Origin: Sulfurimonas sp.
GTDB lineage: Bacteria > Campylobacterota > Campylobacteria > Campylobacterales > Sulfurimonadaceae
Assembly (NCBI GenBank): GCA_026988315.1
Contig: JALSLJ010000096.1
Location: forward strand, 1-35,692
Length of the DNA stretch: 35,692 bases
Direction of reading: 5' to 3'
In this document: in pieces, positions 16,572 to 26,022 of the stretch
Layout: each line of letters begins with the position of its first letter
How positions within the stretch are numbered: position 1 is the stretch's first letter
The notes under the pieces: model-generated
Database searches by the model: none
What the model saw: the letters and a program-made list of their open reading frames with translations, nothing else
Told to the model about the DNA's origin: nothing
Program-made: the position numbers and the translations under genes

Positions 16572-17108
16572 TTACTTCTTAGCAGTTTTACCGGCTTTAC
16601 GCACGATATGCTCTTCCATGTATTTAACACCTTTACCTTTGTATGGCTCTGGTGGACGGAATGATCTAATCTCAGCAGCAACTTGACCAAGCTTTTGCTT
16701 GTCGTGGCTTTTAAGAGTGATTACATTCTTTTCTACACTTGCTTCTATAGACTCTGGTAAATCATAATTAATATCATGAGAGTGACCAAGCTGAAGATTA
16801 AGAACTTTACCTTTAACAGCAGCTCTATAACCAACACCATTAATCTCTAATTGCTTAGAATAACCAGTAGTTAATCCAACAACGATATTTTGAGCTAATG
16901 CTCTATATGTTCCCCAAAATGCTCTATGAGCTTTCTCATCTGATTTTGTAGCAAAAGTTAAAACATTACCTTCAATAGAGAAATCAACATTTCCTTTTGT
17001 ATCTAAATCAACACTATTTTTGCCTTTAGCAAACGATATAACATTTCCATCAGTGCTTACTTTTATATCAGCACCAAAATCTACTGGTAATTTTCCAATT
17101 CTTGACAT
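16572..17108 (-). CDS. rplF: 50S ribosomal protein L6 (uL6)
   Basis: 178 residues, two tandem L6 folds. MSRIGKLPV at the start and [20 protein letters not shown] at the end are the family landmarks. It sits at the base of the L7/L12 stalk near the factor-binding site. The gap to rpsH is 9 bases. Confidence 0.97.
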   Translation of the reverse strand: MSRIGKLPVDFGADIKVSTDGNVISFAKGKNSVDLDTKGNVDFSIEGNVLTFATKSDEKAHRAFWGTYRALAQNIVVGLTTGYSKQLEINGVGYRAAVKGKVLNLQLGHSHDINYDLPESIEASVEKNVITLKSHDKQKLGQVAAEIRSFRPPEPYKGKGVKYMEEHIVRKAGKTAKK

Positions 17109-17117
17109 GCTATCTCC

Positions 17118-17516
17118 CTACCAAACTGTACACATTACTTCGCCACCAATGCCAAGCTCATAAGCTTTGTCATTAGATAGAACGCCGTGTGATGTACTAA
17201 CAATAATAGTTCCGTAACCATTTTTGAAACGCTTAATATCTTCTTTACCTTTGTAAACGCGTCTTCCAGGTTTAGAAATTCTTTTCATTTCATTGATTAC
17301 AGTTTTACCATCTTCACCGTACTTAAGTACAACTTTGATAGTTTTTTTAACGCCATCTTCGATTACATTACAAGATTCAATATAACCTTTTTCAGCTAAG
17401 ATATTTGCTACAGCTTCAACACTTTTTGAGTGCACTAAAGTTGTAACTGGTAATCTTCTCATACCAGCATTACGAACACGAGTTAACGCATCTGATACTA
17501 GATCATTAATTGCCAT
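17118..17516 (-). CDS. rpsH: 30S ribosomal protein S8 (uS8)
   Basis: 132 residues. The start ([18 protein letters not shown]) and the C-terminal [17 protein letters not shown]...GGEVMCTVW identify S8, which binds central-domain 16S rRNA. In E. coli S8 represses the spc operon by binding its mRNA. Here a hairpin-rich gap of 163 bases lies just upstream, which makes a regulatory site there plausible. That link is inference. Confidence 0.97.
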   Translation of the reverse strand: MAINDLVSDALTRVRNAGMRRLPVTTLVHSKSVEAVANILAEKGYIESCNVIEDGVKKTIKVVLKYGEDGKTVINEMKRISKPGRRVYKGKEDIKRFKNGYGTIIVSTSHGVLSNDKAYELGIGGEVMCTVW

Positions 17517-17679
17517 TCATTTTTCCTTAAATGTGTAGTTCTTCCACTAAGAAGAACTGCTAATAATTAGGAGTTTCAAATTAGTAAATACTAACAAAAC
17601 GCACTAGTGCGTGAGCCCTCCGCTGAGGAGAACCTAGTGTTAGCGTAGATAGATGGGCTTTTGCTCATCTATCGTGTTA
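17517..17679 (-). promoter_or_regulatory. Structured 163-base gap within the spc operon (rpsN-rpsH)
   Basis: All other gaps in this cluster are 0-20 bases. This one holds three stem-loops. GATAGATG-GGC...GCT-CATCTATC (17648-17673, one mismatch) follows rpsN. A central element at about 17590-17642 contains the palindrome CGCACTAGTGCG (17600-17611), a CCTC/GAGG hairpin and outer arms CACTAG/CTAGTG. The third, AGTTCTTC/GAAGAACT (17537-17558), lies before rpsH. The centre is visibly more GC-rich than its surroundings. It could be an S8-type regulatory RNA, a processing or attenuation site, or an inserted palindromic repeat. No ORF is seen. Confidence 0.5.
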
Positions 17680-17865
17680 TTACCAACTAGACTTTCTAAC
17701 ACCTGGGATTAATCCCTCATTTGCCATTTTTCTAAAACACACACGGCAGATTCCAAAATCACGAAGTACTGAGTGTGGGCGACCACAAATTTGACATCTT
17801 GTGTAACCACGCACTTTAAATTTTGGAGTTCTTGCCGCTTTAGCGATCATCGATTTCTTAGCCAT
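17680..17865 (-). CDS. rpsN: 30S ribosomal protein S14, zinc-binding type
   Basis: 61 residues with two CXXC pairs, Cys24/27 and Cys40/43 (CQIC...CRVC), so this is the short zinc-ribbon form (uS14, also called rpsZ) rather than the 101-residue zinc-free form. It completes the 30S head. The start shares one base with the rplE stop (TAATG). Confidence 0.97.
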   Translation of the reverse strand: MAKKSMIAKAARTPKFKVRGYTRCQICGRPHSVLRDFGICRVCFRKMANEGLIPGVRKSSW

Positions 17866-18410
17866 TAGTTGCTCCCTTTAGTAAAAGGCATACCCATTTT
17901 CTCTAAAAGAGCAAATCCTGCCTTGTCTGAATCAGCAGTTGTCACCATAGTAATATTCATACCATGGATTTGCATGATTGAATCATAAGAAATTTCTGGG
18001 AAAATAAGTTGCTCTTGAAGACCAAAGTTATAGTTACCACGGCCATCAAAACCATTTCTAGGAACACCACGGAAATCTTTCACACGAGGAAGTGCTATAG
18101 AAACCAAACGATCAAGAAAGTTATACATATTTTCACCACGAAGAGTTACACGAACACCAACTGGCATACCTTCACGAACCTTAAAACCTGCAACAGATTT
18201 TTTAGCTATTACTGTACTTGCTTTTTGACCAGCAATTTTCGTAATTGTATCTTCAATGTTTTTAATAAGTTTATTATCTTTCATTGCAAAACCAGCACCA
18301 ACAGAGATAATAATCTTCTCTACTTTTGGTGTTTGCATAGGGTTTTTTATCCCTAACTCAGCTTGTAATTCAGATGCAAGACCTAAATATTTTTCTTTTA
18401 AACGAGCCAT
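17865..18410 (-). CDS. rplE: 50S ribosomal protein L5 (uL5)
   Basis: 181 residues; binds 5S rRNA in the central protuberance. Landmarks are [36 protein letters not shown] and [17 protein letters not shown]. It lies 3 bases after rplX and overlaps rpsN by one base. Confidence 0.97.
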   Translation of the reverse strand: MARLKEKYLGLASELQAELGIKNPMQTPKVEKIIISVGAGFAMKDNKLIKNIEDTITKIAGQKASTVIAKKSVAGFKVREGMPVGVRVTLRGENMYNFLDRLVSIALPRVKDFRGVPRNGFDGRGNYNFGLQEQLIFPEISYDSIMQIHGMNITMVTTADSDKAGFALLEKMGMPFTKGSN

Positions 18411-18413
18411 TTA

Positions 18414-18644
18414 TTATGCCTCCACTTTTCTAACATTAGAAATATCTATAGGCATCTCTTTATTAATAAAGCCACCTTTAGTGTTATCTTCAGTTGGCTT
18501 AACAGCTTTTTTAGCTATTTTACAACCCTCTACAATAACCTTGTTTTTCTTAGGCATTACTGATAAAACAGTAGCCTTAGTTCCACGGTCATCTCCAGCG
18601 ATAATTTCTACAGTATCGCCTTTTTTGAAATTAAATTTTGCCAT
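18414..18644 (-). CDS. rplX: 50S ribosomal protein L24 (uL24)
   Basis: 76 residues with an N-terminal KOW motif ([19 protein letters not shown]). It is shorter than E. coli L24 (104), as in other Campylobacterota to my knowledge. It is an early-assembly protein on 23S rRNA. It shares one base with the end of rplN. Confidence 0.96.
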   Translation of the reverse strand: MAKFNFKKGDTVEIIAGDDRGTKATVLSVMPKKNKVIVEGCKIAKKAVKPTEDNTKGGFINKEMPIDISNVRKVEA

Positions 18645-19012
18645 TAAACAACCTCCGGCGCAAGAGATACAATTTTCATAAATCCAGCATAACGCACTTC
18701 ACGACCAACAGGTCCGAAGATACGAGTACCGATAGGCTCTCTCTTGTCATCAAGTATAACAGCTGCATTGTCATCAAAACGGATAAGAGAACCATTTTCA
18801 CGGTGAATCTCTTTGTGAGTTCTAACAATAACAGCTTTAACAACTTTACCTTTTTTAACTTTAGCAGTAGGCGTAGCTTTTTTTACAGAAGCAACAATAA
18901 CATCACCAACTGAAGCATAACGACGCTTAGAACCACCAAGTACCTTAATACACATAATCTCTTTTGCACCTGTGTTATCAGCTACAACCAAACGAGTAAA
19001 ACCTTGGATCAT
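18644..19012 (-). CDS. rplN: 50S ribosomal protein L14 (uL14)
   Basis: 122 residues, full family length. [18 protein letters not shown] at the start and [13 protein letters not shown] near the end are characteristic. It contacts the 30S subunit in an intersubunit bridge. It overlaps rpsQ and rplX by single bases. Confidence 0.97.
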   Translation of the reverse strand: MIQGFTRLVVADNTGAKEIMCIKVLGGSKRRYASVGDVIVASVKKATPTAKVKKGKVVKAVIVRTHKEIHRENGSLIRFDDNAAVILDDKREPIGTRIFGPVGREVRYAGFMKIVSLAPEVV

Positions 19013-19260
19013 TACTTAGCTCCTGATACTACTGTTTTAAGTCTAAAAGATTTAGTCTTAGAAAGTGGACGACATTCGATTGCAATAATCTCATCACCAA
19101 CTTTTACCTCATTACGCTCATCATGTACTAAGTACTTTTTGAAACGCTTTACAACTTTATGGTAACGAGGATGCATTACACGACGCTCAACAACGATAGA
19201 TACCGTTTTCTCGCCTGCAATTGTAACTACTTTACCTTGAATTTCACGCTTATGTGTCAT
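19012..19260 (-). CDS. rpsQ: 30S ribosomal protein S17 (uS17)
   Basis: 82 residues from [14 protein letters not shown]-fold 16S rRNA-binding protein. [20 protein letters not shown] and [11 protein letters not shown] are family landmarks. A longer in-frame extension to 19329 runs into rpmC and is rejected. ATG 19258-19260 follows a GGGGCCAGGA ribosome-binding region and leaves a 10-base gap to rpmC. Confidence 0.96.
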   Translation of the reverse strand: MTHKREIQGKVVTIAGEKTVSIVVERRVMHPRYHKVVKRFKKYLVHDERNEVKVGDEIIAIECRPLSKTKSFRLKTVVSGAK

Positions 19261-19270
19261 ATCCTGGCCC

Positions 19271-19459
19271 CTAGTTTGCCACTGCAGAAATAGCAGTGTT
19301 GATTTTAGCAATATCTTTTTTAGCAACACGAAGTTCGCTTGTATTATTTAATTGCATCATCTTTTGTTTAATTTTCAAAGTAAACAATTCAGTTTTCTTC
19401 TCTTTTAGCATAGCTTGAAGCTCTGCTGTATTTTTATCTGCTAAATCAGAATATTTCAT
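19271..19459 (-). CDS. rpmC: 50S ribosomal protein L29 (uL29)
   Basis: 62 residues, two-helix protein ([20 protein letters not shown]...) at the exit tunnel next to L23. It overlaps the end of rplP by 14 bases, the longest overlap in the cluster, so translation is probably coupled. Confidence 0.96.
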   Translation of the reverse strand: MKYSDLADKNTAELQAMLKEKKTELFTLKIKQKMMQLNNTSELRVAKKDIAKINTAISAVAN

Positions 19460-19865
19460 TGCTCATCTCCGCAGTGATTATTTTACATTTGAAAGGAAGC
19501 TTATGCATAGCAAGAGTTAATGCTTCACGAGCAATATCTTCTGGAACACCAGCCATTTCAAAAATTATACGACCAGGTTTAATGTTCATTACCCACTGAT
19601 CAACTGCACCCTTACCTTTACCCATACGAGTTTCAAGAGGCTTAGCAGTTAATGGCTTAGCAGGGAATACACGAATCCAAATCTTACCATTACGCTTAAT
19701 GTGACGCGTTGCTGAAATACGAGCTGATTCAATTTGACGAGAATTGATACGACCAGCTTCAACAGCTTTAAAAGCGATGTCACCAAACGCTAACTTATAA
19801 CCTGAACGAGCGTAACCACGGTTACGACCTTTCATTACCTTACGATATTTTGTTCTTTTTGGCAT
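19446..19865 (-). CDS. rplP: 50S ribosomal protein L16 (uL16)
   Basis: 139 residues from MPKRTKYRK, the conserved N-terminus; an upstream in-frame ATG at 19871 would add two residues. Landmarks are [29 protein letters not shown] and [17 protein letters not shown]. It is needed for tRNA positioning and late 50S assembly. It lies 8 bases after rpsC. Confidence 0.97.
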   Translation of the reverse strand: MPKRTKYRKVMKGRNRGYARSGYKLAFGDIAFKAVEAGRINSRQIESARISATRHIKRNGKIWIRVFPAKPLTAKPLETRMGKGKGAVDQWVMNIKPGRIIFEMAGVPEDIAREALTLAMHKLPFKCKIITAEMSNEIF

Positions 19866-19873
19866 CAACATAA

Positions 19874-20581
19874 CTATTCAGCCTTTTCACGTCTTGGAGC
19901 ACGCTTTGGACGACGCTCTTTTTTCTCTTGCTCAACTTCAACAGGAACCCCTTTAGTAAGAACTTCCCCTTTGAATATCCAGACTTTAACACCGATAATA
20001 CCGTATGTAGTCTGAGCTTCTGCAAAACCATAATCAATTTTAGCACGTAATGTATGAAGTGGAACACGACCCTCTAAATACCACTCAGTACGAGCCATTT
20101 CAGCTCCACCAAGACGACCAGCTACTGCAATTTTGATACCTTTAGCACCAGAACGCTGTGCACCTTGCATAACTTTCTTCATAGCACGGCGGAAAGCAAC
20201 ACGACGCTCTAATTGAGTAGCTACATTTTCAGCAACAAGCTGTGCTGAAGTTTGAGCTTTTTTCTCTTCTTTAATGTTAACAGAAATCTGTTTTCCAATA
20301 AGTTTTTGAAGATTAGTTTTTAACTTCTCAATATCCGCACCCTTTTTACCAATAATGATACCAGGACGAGCAGCAACGATTGTTACACGAAGTCTCTTAA
20401 CTGTTCTTTCTATAATGATGTTAGCAACACCAGCATAGTAAAGCTCTTTTTTCAAAAATGTACGAATCTTGTGATCTTCACCTAAAGCTGCTGGTGCAGT
20501 TTTAAAATTAGGGAACCAACGGCTCTCCCAGTTACGGTTGATACCAAGACGTAAACCAATAGGATTAACTTTTTGACCCAT
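19874..20581 (-). CDS. rpsC: 30S ribosomal protein S3 (uS3)
   Basis: 235 residues from [13 protein letters not shown]; an extension to 20596 is rejected because the family starts at MGQK. The KH RNA-binding motif [14 protein letters not shown] is at about 75-88, and the C-terminal domain includes [10 protein letters not shown]-type sequence. It ends in a basic tail ([12 protein letters not shown]). It lines the mRNA entry site. It lies one base after rplV. Confidence 0.97.
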   Translation of the reverse strand: MGQKVNPIGLRLGINRNWESRWFPNFKTAPAALGEDHKIRTFLKKELYYAGVANIIIERTVKRLRVTIVAARPGIIIGKKGADIEKLKTNLQKLIGKQISVNIKEEKKAQTSAQLVAENVATQLERRVAFRRAMKKVMQGAQRSGAKGIKIAVAGRLGGAEMARTEWYLEGRVPLHTLRAKIDYGFAEAQTTYGIIGVKVWIFKGEVLTKGVPVEVEQEKKERRPKRAPRREKAE

Positions 20582-20582
20582 A

Positions 20583-20900
20583 TTATTTACCCTCAACTTC
20601 TACTAAAATGTGTGCAGTTGGCTTACGGATACCCGATGCCATACCACGTGCTCTTGGACGAAAACGCTTAAGAACTGGACCATTATCAACACGACACGAA
20701 GTGATAGTACAATCCTCAGCTTCACTACCACTGTTAGCAACTGCAGATGCAATAACTTTAGCGATAATTTTAGCTGCCTTATTTGGAGTAAATTCTAAAG
20801 CTGCTAAAGCTGCTTCAGCATTCATTCCCTGAACCTCTCTTGCGATAAGACGAGATTTAATTGGTGACACACGGATAAACTTTAATAATGCTCTAGCCAT
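20583..20900 (-). CDS. rplV: 50S ribosomal protein L22 (uL22)
   Basis: 105 residues, slightly shorter than E. coli L22 (110). The start reads [18 protein letters not shown]. The tunnel-lining beta-hairpin is at about 78-98 ([18 protein letters not shown]), the site of macrolide-resistance mutations in other bacteria. It is two bases after rpsS. Confidence 0.97.
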   Translation of the reverse strand: MARALLKFIRVSPIKSRLIAREVQGMNAEAALAALEFTPNKAAKIIAKVIASAVANSGSEAEDCTITSCRVDNGPVLKRFRPRARGMASGIRKPTAHILVEVEGK

Positions 20901-20902
20901 GA

Positions 20903-21178
20903 TTACACCTTCTTCTGAACAGAGCCCTTATGGCCCTTGAATGTACGAGTTGGTGCAAATTCACCAAGTTTATAACCAATATGGTTCTCTGTAATATATA
21001 CAGGAACAAATTGACGTCCGTTATGAACATTTAATGTTAAACCAACCATATCAGGAAGAACCATAGATCTTCTTGACCAAGTCTTAATAGGTTTTTTGTT
21101 GCCTTCAGCCTTAGCTGCAACAACTTTTTTCATCAAATGATCATCAATGAATGGACCTTTTTTTACTGAACGAGCCAT
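20903..21178 (-). CDS. rpsS: 30S ribosomal protein S19 (uS19)
   Basis: 91 residues. [33 protein letters not shown] and [13 protein letters not shown] are canonical. It forms the top of the 30S head with S13. It is two bases after rplB. Confidence 0.98.
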   Translation of the reverse strand: MARSVKKGPFIDDHLMKKVVAAKAEGNKKPIKTWSRRSMVLPDMVGLTLNVHNGRQFVPVYITENHIGYKLGEFAPTRTFKGHKGSVQKKV

Positions 21179-21180
21179 TA

Positions 21181-22026
21181 TTAACCTACCCTTTTTGCAT
21201 TTGGTTTACGGCGAGTAATAATTAATTTATCACTAGCTTTCTTACGACGAGTTTTAGCACCCTTCGTTGGTTTACCCCATGGAGTAACTGGATGACGACC
21301 TGAGTTCGTTTTACCTTCACCACCACCATGTGGGTGATCAATTGGATTCATTGCTGAACCACGAGTTTGAGGACGAATACCTAAGTGGCGTTGACGACCA
21401 GCTTTAGCGATAACAATGTTACCAAACTCTTCATTACCAACTAAACCAACAGTTGCTAAACACTCACCTAATACTAAACGCATTTCAGATGAAGGCATAC
21501 GAAGTGAAACATACTTGCCATCACGACCCATAATCTGAGCAGATGTTCCAGCAGCACGACACATTTGTCCACCTTTACCAGTTTTAAGCTCAATATTGTG
21601 AATCAATGTACCAACAGGTATATTTTTTAACTTCATTGTATTACCAGGTTTAACATCAAGACCAGCTTCTGCTGACATAATAGTTGCACCAACTTCAAGA
21701 CCTTTAGGCTGAAGAATATATCTCTTCTCACCATCAGCATAGTTGATAAGTGCAATACGACAGTTACGGTACGGATCGTACTCGATAGTTGCCACAGTAC
21801 CAGGAATATCAAATTTATTTCTTTTGAAATCAATGATACGGTAAAGTTTTTTAGCACCTGCTTGACGGTGACGAGATGTGATACGACCATTAGAGTTACG
21901 ACCAGCATGTTGTGGAAGCTTTACTAGTAACGAACGAACACTTGCTTTTGCAGTAATGTCAGAACTATCAACATTAGTGTAAAAACGACGAGATGGAGTT
22001 ATCGGTCTATAAGTTTTAATTGCCAT
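21181..22026 (-). CDS. rplB: 50S ribosomal protein L2 (uL2)
   Basis: 281 residues; near the peptidyl-transferase centre and in an intersubunit bridge. The C-terminal [15 protein letters not shown] carries the conserved His, followed by [18 protein letters not shown]. It is one base after rplW. Confidence 0.98.
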   Translation of the reverse strand: MAIKTYRPITPSRRFYTNVDSSDITAKASVRSLLVKLPQHAGRNSNGRITSRHRQAGAKKLYRIIDFKRNKFDIPGTVATIEYDPYRNCRIALINYADGEKRYILQPKGLEVGATIMSAEAGLDVKPGNTMKLKNIPVGTLIHNIELKTGKGGQMCRAAGTSAQIMGRDGKYVSLRMPSSEMRLVLGECLATVGLVGNEEFGNIVIAKAGRQRHLGIRPQTRGSAMNPIDHPHGGGEGKTNSGRHPVTPWGKPTKGAKTRRKKASDKLIITRRKPNAKRVG

Positions 22027-22027
22027 A

Positions 22028-22309
22028 TTAAACCGCCAAACTTTCTATTTGTGCACCCTCAGGTAATTGAACATAAAACTTTTTAAAGTCATTTTGTTTA
22101 CCTTGTACACCACGGAAACGCTTTGTTTTTCCGCTTTGATTCAATGAGTTAATTCTTGTTGGAATAATTCCAAAATACTCACGAAAAACCTCTTTAAGAC
22201 CTGTTTTAGTCATACGAGGAGATGTTTGAACTACAATAATTCCATCTTCTTGAAGAGCTAGTGTCTTTTCTGTATATAATATAGATTTAATATCTGTAAT
22301 ATCAGCCAT
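22028..22309 (-). CDS. rplW: 50S ribosomal protein L23 (uL23)
   Basis: 93 residues. Early [14 protein letters not shown] and the internal [19 protein letters not shown] match L23, the exit-tunnel docking site for SRP and trigger factor. The start overlaps the rplD stop by one base. Confidence 0.95.
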   Translation of the reverse strand: MADITDIKSILYTEKTLALQEDGIIVVQTSPRMTKTGLKEVFREYFGIIPTRINSLNQSGKTKRFRGVQGKQNDFKKFYVQLPEGAQIESLAV

Positions 22310-22923
22310 TACTTAGCCTCACTTGTCAACTTTTCAAATACCGCTTTTTCGATCACAATTGAACGATAGTTAGCAGCCAAATAAGCATTTAATTCATTTT
22401 CTTCAATTACATAAGTAGATTGAATGTTTTCAAATGCTAAAAATGTTGGCTCATCTAATAAAGACTTAACAAAAAGTGTATCTCTTTGATTTAATGATTT
22501 AAACATTGCCGCAGCATCTTTAGTTTTACCAGATGCTATCTCTATGCTATCAACAATAAAAAGAGTACTATTTTGCGCATGTTCATTTAGAGCAAAGTTT
22601 AAAGCAAGTTTTTTCTGCTTTTTATTTACTTTTAAATCGTAATTACGATTATTTTTAGAACCAAATGCTTTACCACCACCAACAAATATTGGTGAACGAC
22701 GAGAACCAGCACGAGCGCGACCGCCCCCTTTTTGAGCCCATGGTTTCTTACCACCACCACGCACTTCACTTCTACCTTTAGTTGTCGCTGTATTTGCACG
22801 CTGTGCAGCTTGAGCAGACTTCACATAAAGGTACAGGTTATGAGGGTTGATTCCAGAAAAACTCTCTGGTAATGCTAACTCAGAAGCTTTTTCCATGTTT
22901 TCATTTAGAATAATTGCACCCAT
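22309..22923 (-). CDS. rplD: 50S ribosomal protein L4 (uL4)
   Basis: 204 residues. The tunnel loop is present ([24 protein letters not shown] in segments, then [12 protein letters not shown]). In E. coli L4 also represses the S10 operon by acting on its leader. The short leader hairpin at 23841-23857 is much simpler than that of E. coli, so equivalent control is not evident. Confidence 0.97.
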   Translation of the reverse strand: MGAIILNENMEKASELALPESFSGINPHNLYLYVKSAQAAQRANTATTKGRSEVRGGGKKPWAQKGGGRARAGSRRSPIFVGGGKAFGSKNNRNYDLKVNKKQKKLALNFALNEHAQNSTLFIVDSIEIASGKTKDAAAMFKSLNQRDTLFVKSLLDEPTFLAFENIQSTYVIEENELNAYLAANYRSIVIEKAVFEKLTSEAK

Positions 22924-23498
22924 TATTTAGCTACCTTTACACGACCTAATGCACCGTTAGCTCCAGAAACTGAACCAGATACCGCAATGATCTTATTTTC
23001 AGCATCGTAAGAAACGATCTCATTTTTTACACTATTTTGTGTGTTTCCGTAATGTCCTGGCATTTTCTTACCTTTCATTACACGACCTGGCCACTCTGCA
23101 TTACCGATTGAACCTGTTCTACGACCAAATCTATGACCGTGAGATGCAGGACCACCACCGAAATTCCAACGCTTCATTGCACCAGCAAAACCGCGACCTT
23201 TAGTGTTGAAAGTAGATTTTAAAACTTTAGCTTCTGCTAAAGGTGCTAAATCTAAATCACCAGCTTCAGTGTTTGCTACTTCTAAAGTAACAAAACGGTT
23301 AAACTCAGATGAAAGGCTATATTTCTTTTGCTGACCTTCAATTGACTTATTCATTTTTTTACCGCTATTGTAAGCTACAATTGCAGTGCCTTCATTTACT
23401 TCACATACTTTTTGGTCTAATACTCTTAAAAGAGTAACAGGCTTACTAGGAACTGTGATAGTACGGCTCATACCGATTTTTTCAACAATATATTCCAC
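22923..23498 (-). CDS. rplC: 50S ribosomal protein L3 (uL3)
   Basis: 191 residues, shorter than E. coli L3 (209). The central loop reaching the peptidyl-transferase centre reads [20 protein letters not shown], then [18 protein letters not shown]. The Gln that PrmB methylates in E. coli (GNQTPG) is replaced here (GNAEWPG). It lies nine bases after rpsJ. Confidence 0.97.
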   Translation of the reverse strand: MEYIVEKIGMSRTITVPSKPVTLLRVLDQKVCEVNEGTAIVAYNSGKKMNKSIEGQQKKYSLSSEFNRFVTLEVANTEAGDLDLAPLAEAKVLKSTFNTKGRGFAGAMKRWNFGGGPASHGHRFGRRTGSIGNAEWPGRVMKGKKMPGHYGNTQNSVKNEIVSYDAENKIIAVSGSVSGANGALGRVKVAK

Positions 23499-23507
23499 GA
23501 CCTACTC

Positions 23508-23819
23508 CTACTTATCCATAGAGCGAACTTCAACATCCACTTCCGGTGCAAGATCAAGCTTCATTAGAGAATCAACAGTTTCAGGCGTAGCAGAAACAAT
23601 ATCTATAACTCTAGCGTGCATACGGATCTCAAACTGCTCACGAGCTTTTTTGTTAACGTGAACTGATTTCAATACTGTGTATTTACGAATCTTTGTTGGT
23701 AAAGGGATTGGACCACGAATTACGGCACCTGTACGCTTTACAGCCTCAACGATTGATGCTACTGATCTATCTAATACACGATGATCGTAAGCTTTCAATT
23801 TTAAACGAATTTTTTCCAT
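23508..23819 (-). CDS. rpsJ: 30S ribosomal protein S10 (uS10, NusE)
   Basis: 103 residues, first gene of the cluster. [20 protein letters not shown] and [20 protein letters not shown] are the canonical S10 loop and strand. It also works with NusB in transcription antitermination. An AGAAGGA ribosome-binding site precedes the ATG, and a TACAAT promoter and a small hairpin form the leader. Confidence 0.98.
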   Translation of the reverse strand: MEKIRLKLKAYDHRVLDRSVASIVEAVKRTGAVIRGPIPLPTKIRKYTVLKSVHVNKKAREQFEIRMHARVIDIVSATPETVDSLMKLDLAPEVDVEVRSMDK

Positions 23820-23840
23820 GTTTTTCCTTCTAAAGAACTC

Positions 23841-23857
23841 GTTAGGTCTTGCCTAAC
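23841..23857 (-). promoter_or_regulatory. S10 leader hairpin
   Basis: On the minus strand GTTAGG-CAAGA-CCTAAC forms a 6-base stem with a 5-base loop between the predicted start site and the rpsJ ribosome-binding site. It is the only stem-loop seen in the leader. Confidence 0.4.
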
Positions 23858-23874
23858 TATATTAAGGGAGCGGA

Positions 23875-23880
23875 ATTGTA
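23875..23880 (-). promoter_or_regulatory. -10 box of the S10-spc operon promoter
   Basis: TACAAT on the minus strand, preceded by TTTGGG. The predicted start is near 23868, giving a leader of about 49 bases. It is the only good promoter seen upstream of rpsJ and would drive all 23 genes to infA. Confidence 0.6.
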
Positions 23881-23940
23881 CCCAAATAAACTCTTATATT
23901 CAAGGTTTTAGGGGGTAAAAAGTAAAAAAGCTTTAAATTT

Positions 23941-23961
23941 ATTTCCTTTTAATAAGGAAAT
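23941..23961. promoter_or_regulatory. Palindrome upstream of the AAA ATPase gene
   Basis: ATTTCCTT-TTAAT-AAGGAAAT is a perfect 8-base inverted repeat ending immediately before a possible -10 box (TAAAAT, 23964-23969) for the gene at 23995. The position suggests an operator, although in RNA it could be a small hairpin for transcripts entering from the left. Confidence 0.35.
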
Positions 23962-23994
23962 GATAAAATACGACATACCAATAAAAGATAATTT

Positions 23995-25059
23995 ATGGAA
24001 ATATTACTTGAAGAATTTTATAAAACAGATTTACAAATACTAAAATTTCACGATAGAAAACTCTTTCTTGGTGATGCAAGTTACCAAATAAACGGCATAA
24101 CGCAAAGTGGAAAAACAAAATTAGTAAAAAATTATCTTTTAGGGCTCAAAAAAAGCACTTATCTCTATATAGACTGTTTGGATGTTAGAATAGATGTTGC
24201 TGATCTCAACAAACATCTCCAATTATTTTGTAAAGAGAATAAAATAGATGTTCTTGTTTTGGATAATTATTTTCCTGAGATCACCTTTGTAAATGTATCA
24301 CAACTCATTATCACTTCCCAAATCCACTACGATATAGATGTATTAACTACCTTAGAACTCTATCCACTTGATTATGAGGAGTTTTTGGCTTATGAGCATA
24401 AGTACGACTCAAGTGCGCTCAACCACTTTTTTCAACTTGGTGGTCTGCCCTCTATGCATAAGGTGAATAGTGATGAGAGAAATATCTACCTCCAAAAAAC
24501 TCTCAAATATACTTTAGAAGAGATGGAGTTTGAGATCATTTGCTTTTGTGCAAAAATGATGTCCCAAAAGCTTTCTGCTTACTCCATTTATGAGCGTCTC
24601 AAAAGCACTAGAAAAGTAAGTAAAGATAAACTCTATAAATCATATGAAAGTTTATGCAAAAAAAAATATATACATCTACTAGAGAAAATCGACCACCCTA
24701 AAGCAACTAAAAAAATCTACCTTTGCGATATATCTTTCAAATCTGCGCTCACAATTGAGAAACATTTTGGAAGACTTTTTGAAAATATGATATATTTAGA
24801 ACTTTTAAAATCAAATGTTGTGTGCTTTTATGGTGATGGGATAGATTTTTACATCCCAAATAATGATGAGATTATACTTGGGATGCCCTTTACGGACGAA
24901 AGAACTCTCTTTAAAAAGATAGAATCTATAGAAGCATTTATCTTTAGTTATAGCATACAAAAAGTTACAGCTATCACAATGAACCGTGAGGGAAGTGTCA
25001 GTCACCCCTTCTCAAAAGTGGAGATGATTCCCTTTGATATTTGGGCAATAGGAGATTAA
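23995..25059 (+). CDS. AAA_14/DUF4143-type ATPase of unknown role
   Basis: 354 residues. Walker A is GITQSGKT (34-41), Walker B-like VLVLDN is at 86-91, and a sensor-like LIITSQ at 104-109. GGLPSM (about 148-153) and the C-terminal helical and nuclease-like half match the AAA_14 plus DUF4143 architecture, a widespread family of poorly known function. Walker B lacks the usual second acidic residue (DN, not DE), so hydrolysis may be weak. The stop abuts the rnhB start with no gap, so the two are probably co-translated. No DNA-binding motif is visible. The ribosome-binding site is weak. Confidence 0.75.
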   Translation: MEILLEEFYKTDLQILKFHDRKLFLGDASYQINGITQSGKTKLVKNYLLGLKKSTYLYIDCLDVRIDVADLNKHLQLFCKENKIDVLVLDNYFPEITFVNVSQLIITSQIHYDIDVLTTLELYPLDYEEFLAYEHKYDSSALNHFFQLGGLPSMHKVNSDERNIYLQKTLKYTLEEMEFEIICFCAKMMSQKLSAYSIYERLKSTRKVSKDKLYKSYESLCKKKYIHLLEKIDHPKATKKIYLCDISFKSALTIEKHFGRLFENMIYLELLKSNVVCFYGDGIDFYIPNNDEIILGMPFTDERTLFKKIESIEAFIFSYSIQKVTAITMNREGSVSHPFSKVEMIPFDIWAIGD

Positions 25060-25605
25060 ATGTTATGTGGCATAGATGAAGCGGGGCGTGGACCGATTGC
25101 AGGTGATTTGGTTATGGCTGGGTGTATTTTAAATACTCATATAGATGGTTTGGATGATTCAAAAAAGCTTACTGAGAAAAAAAGAGAGACTCTTTATAAG
25201 TTAATTGTTAAAAATTCAGATTTTTATGTGGTGAAATTTTCTCCTAAAAATATTGATGAAAATGGAATCTCAAACTGCTTAAAAAGAGGACTTATAGAGA
25301 TTATGCAAAACTTACAGTGTGAAGAGTATCTTTTTGATGGTAACTCTAACTTTGGAGTGCAAAATCTTCCAACCATGATAAAAGCAGATGGGAAAATCGC
25401 AGAAGTCTCAGCAGCTTCCATCATAGCAAAAGTAACGCATGACAGAGATATTTTAAAAGAGGCAAAAAAGTATCCAGAGTATCAATTTGAAAAGCACAAA
25501 GGATATGGAACCGCCCTACATATCGAGATGATTAAAAAATATGGGTATTGTGAGATTCATAGGAGAAGTTATAAACTAAAGGCTTTAGAGGCAACTTTAT
25601 TTTAA
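25060..25605 (+). CDS. rnhB: Ribonuclease HII
   Basis: 181 residues; cleaves the RNA strand of RNA-DNA hybrids, including single ribonucleotides. The N-terminal GIDEAGRGPIAG carries the first catalytic Asp/Glu (D6, E7). IKADGKIAEVSAASIIAKV and HDRD carry the later part of the DEDD site, and the family C-terminus YPEYQFEKHKGYGTALH is present. It starts on the base after the ATPase stop and overlaps the convergent Nudix gene by 4 bases at its 3' end. Confidence 0.96.
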   Translation: MLCGIDEAGRGPIAGDLVMAGCILNTHIDGLDDSKKLTEKKRETLYKLIVKNSDFYVVKFSPKNIDENGISNCLKRGLIEIMQNLQCEEYLFDGNSNFGVQNLPTMIKADGKIAEVSAASIIAKVTHDRDILKEAKKYPEYQFEKHKGYGTALHIEMIKKYGYCEIHRRSYKLKALEATLF

Positions 25606-26018
25606 TCTGCTAAATAATCTTCTACAATCTTTTTATGATCAAACACTAATTTATTTAGAGGAATTTCATCAAGTTTATAAACTTTAGCCTCTTTTGCATC
25701 ATCAGCACCTATAGGGGTGCCAGTTGCTTTACATATATAAACAACAGAAGCGGTATGAAACCTTTTATCACGAGATGGGTCTGAATAAACTCCAAGAAGA
25801 GCTTTGATTGCAACATCAAGTGAAATCTCCTCTTTCATCTCTCGTACTACTGCATTCTCAACGCTCTCACCAACATCCACAAATCCACCAGGAAGAGCTA
25901 AACCTAATGGCTCATTTTTTCTCTGAATAAGGACTATCCCCTGAAAGTTTTCTACCTCATCGTATATCTCTACGATTCCATCAGCTGTTAGGTATGGGGT
26001 TTTTGGAGTGAATGGCAT
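25602..26018 (-). CDS. Nudix hydrolase
   Basis: 138 residues. The Nudix box starts at Gly45: GFVDVGE...VVREMKEEISL, with the RE and EE metal-binding residues intact and Ser where the usual late Gly stands. It hydrolyses a nucleoside-diphosphate-linked substrate. The arrangement around DPSRDKRFHTASVVYIC resembles ADP-ribose or NADH pyrophosphatase-like members, but specificity cannot be read. It is 4 bases downstream of the exonuclease gene, so probably in the same transcript. Confidence 0.9.
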   Translation of the reverse strand: MPFTPKTPYLTADGIVEIYDEVENFQGIVLIQRKNEPLGLALPGGFVDVGESVENAVVREMKEEISLDVAIKALLGVYSDPSRDKRFHTASVVYICKATGTPIGADDAKEAKVYKLDEIPLNKLVFDHKKIVEDYLAD

Positions 26019-26022
26019 AATT

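Noticed and set aside
19261-19329. N-terminal extension of S17
   Set aside because: It overlaps rpmC and does not resemble S17; [12 protein letters not shown] is the family start.
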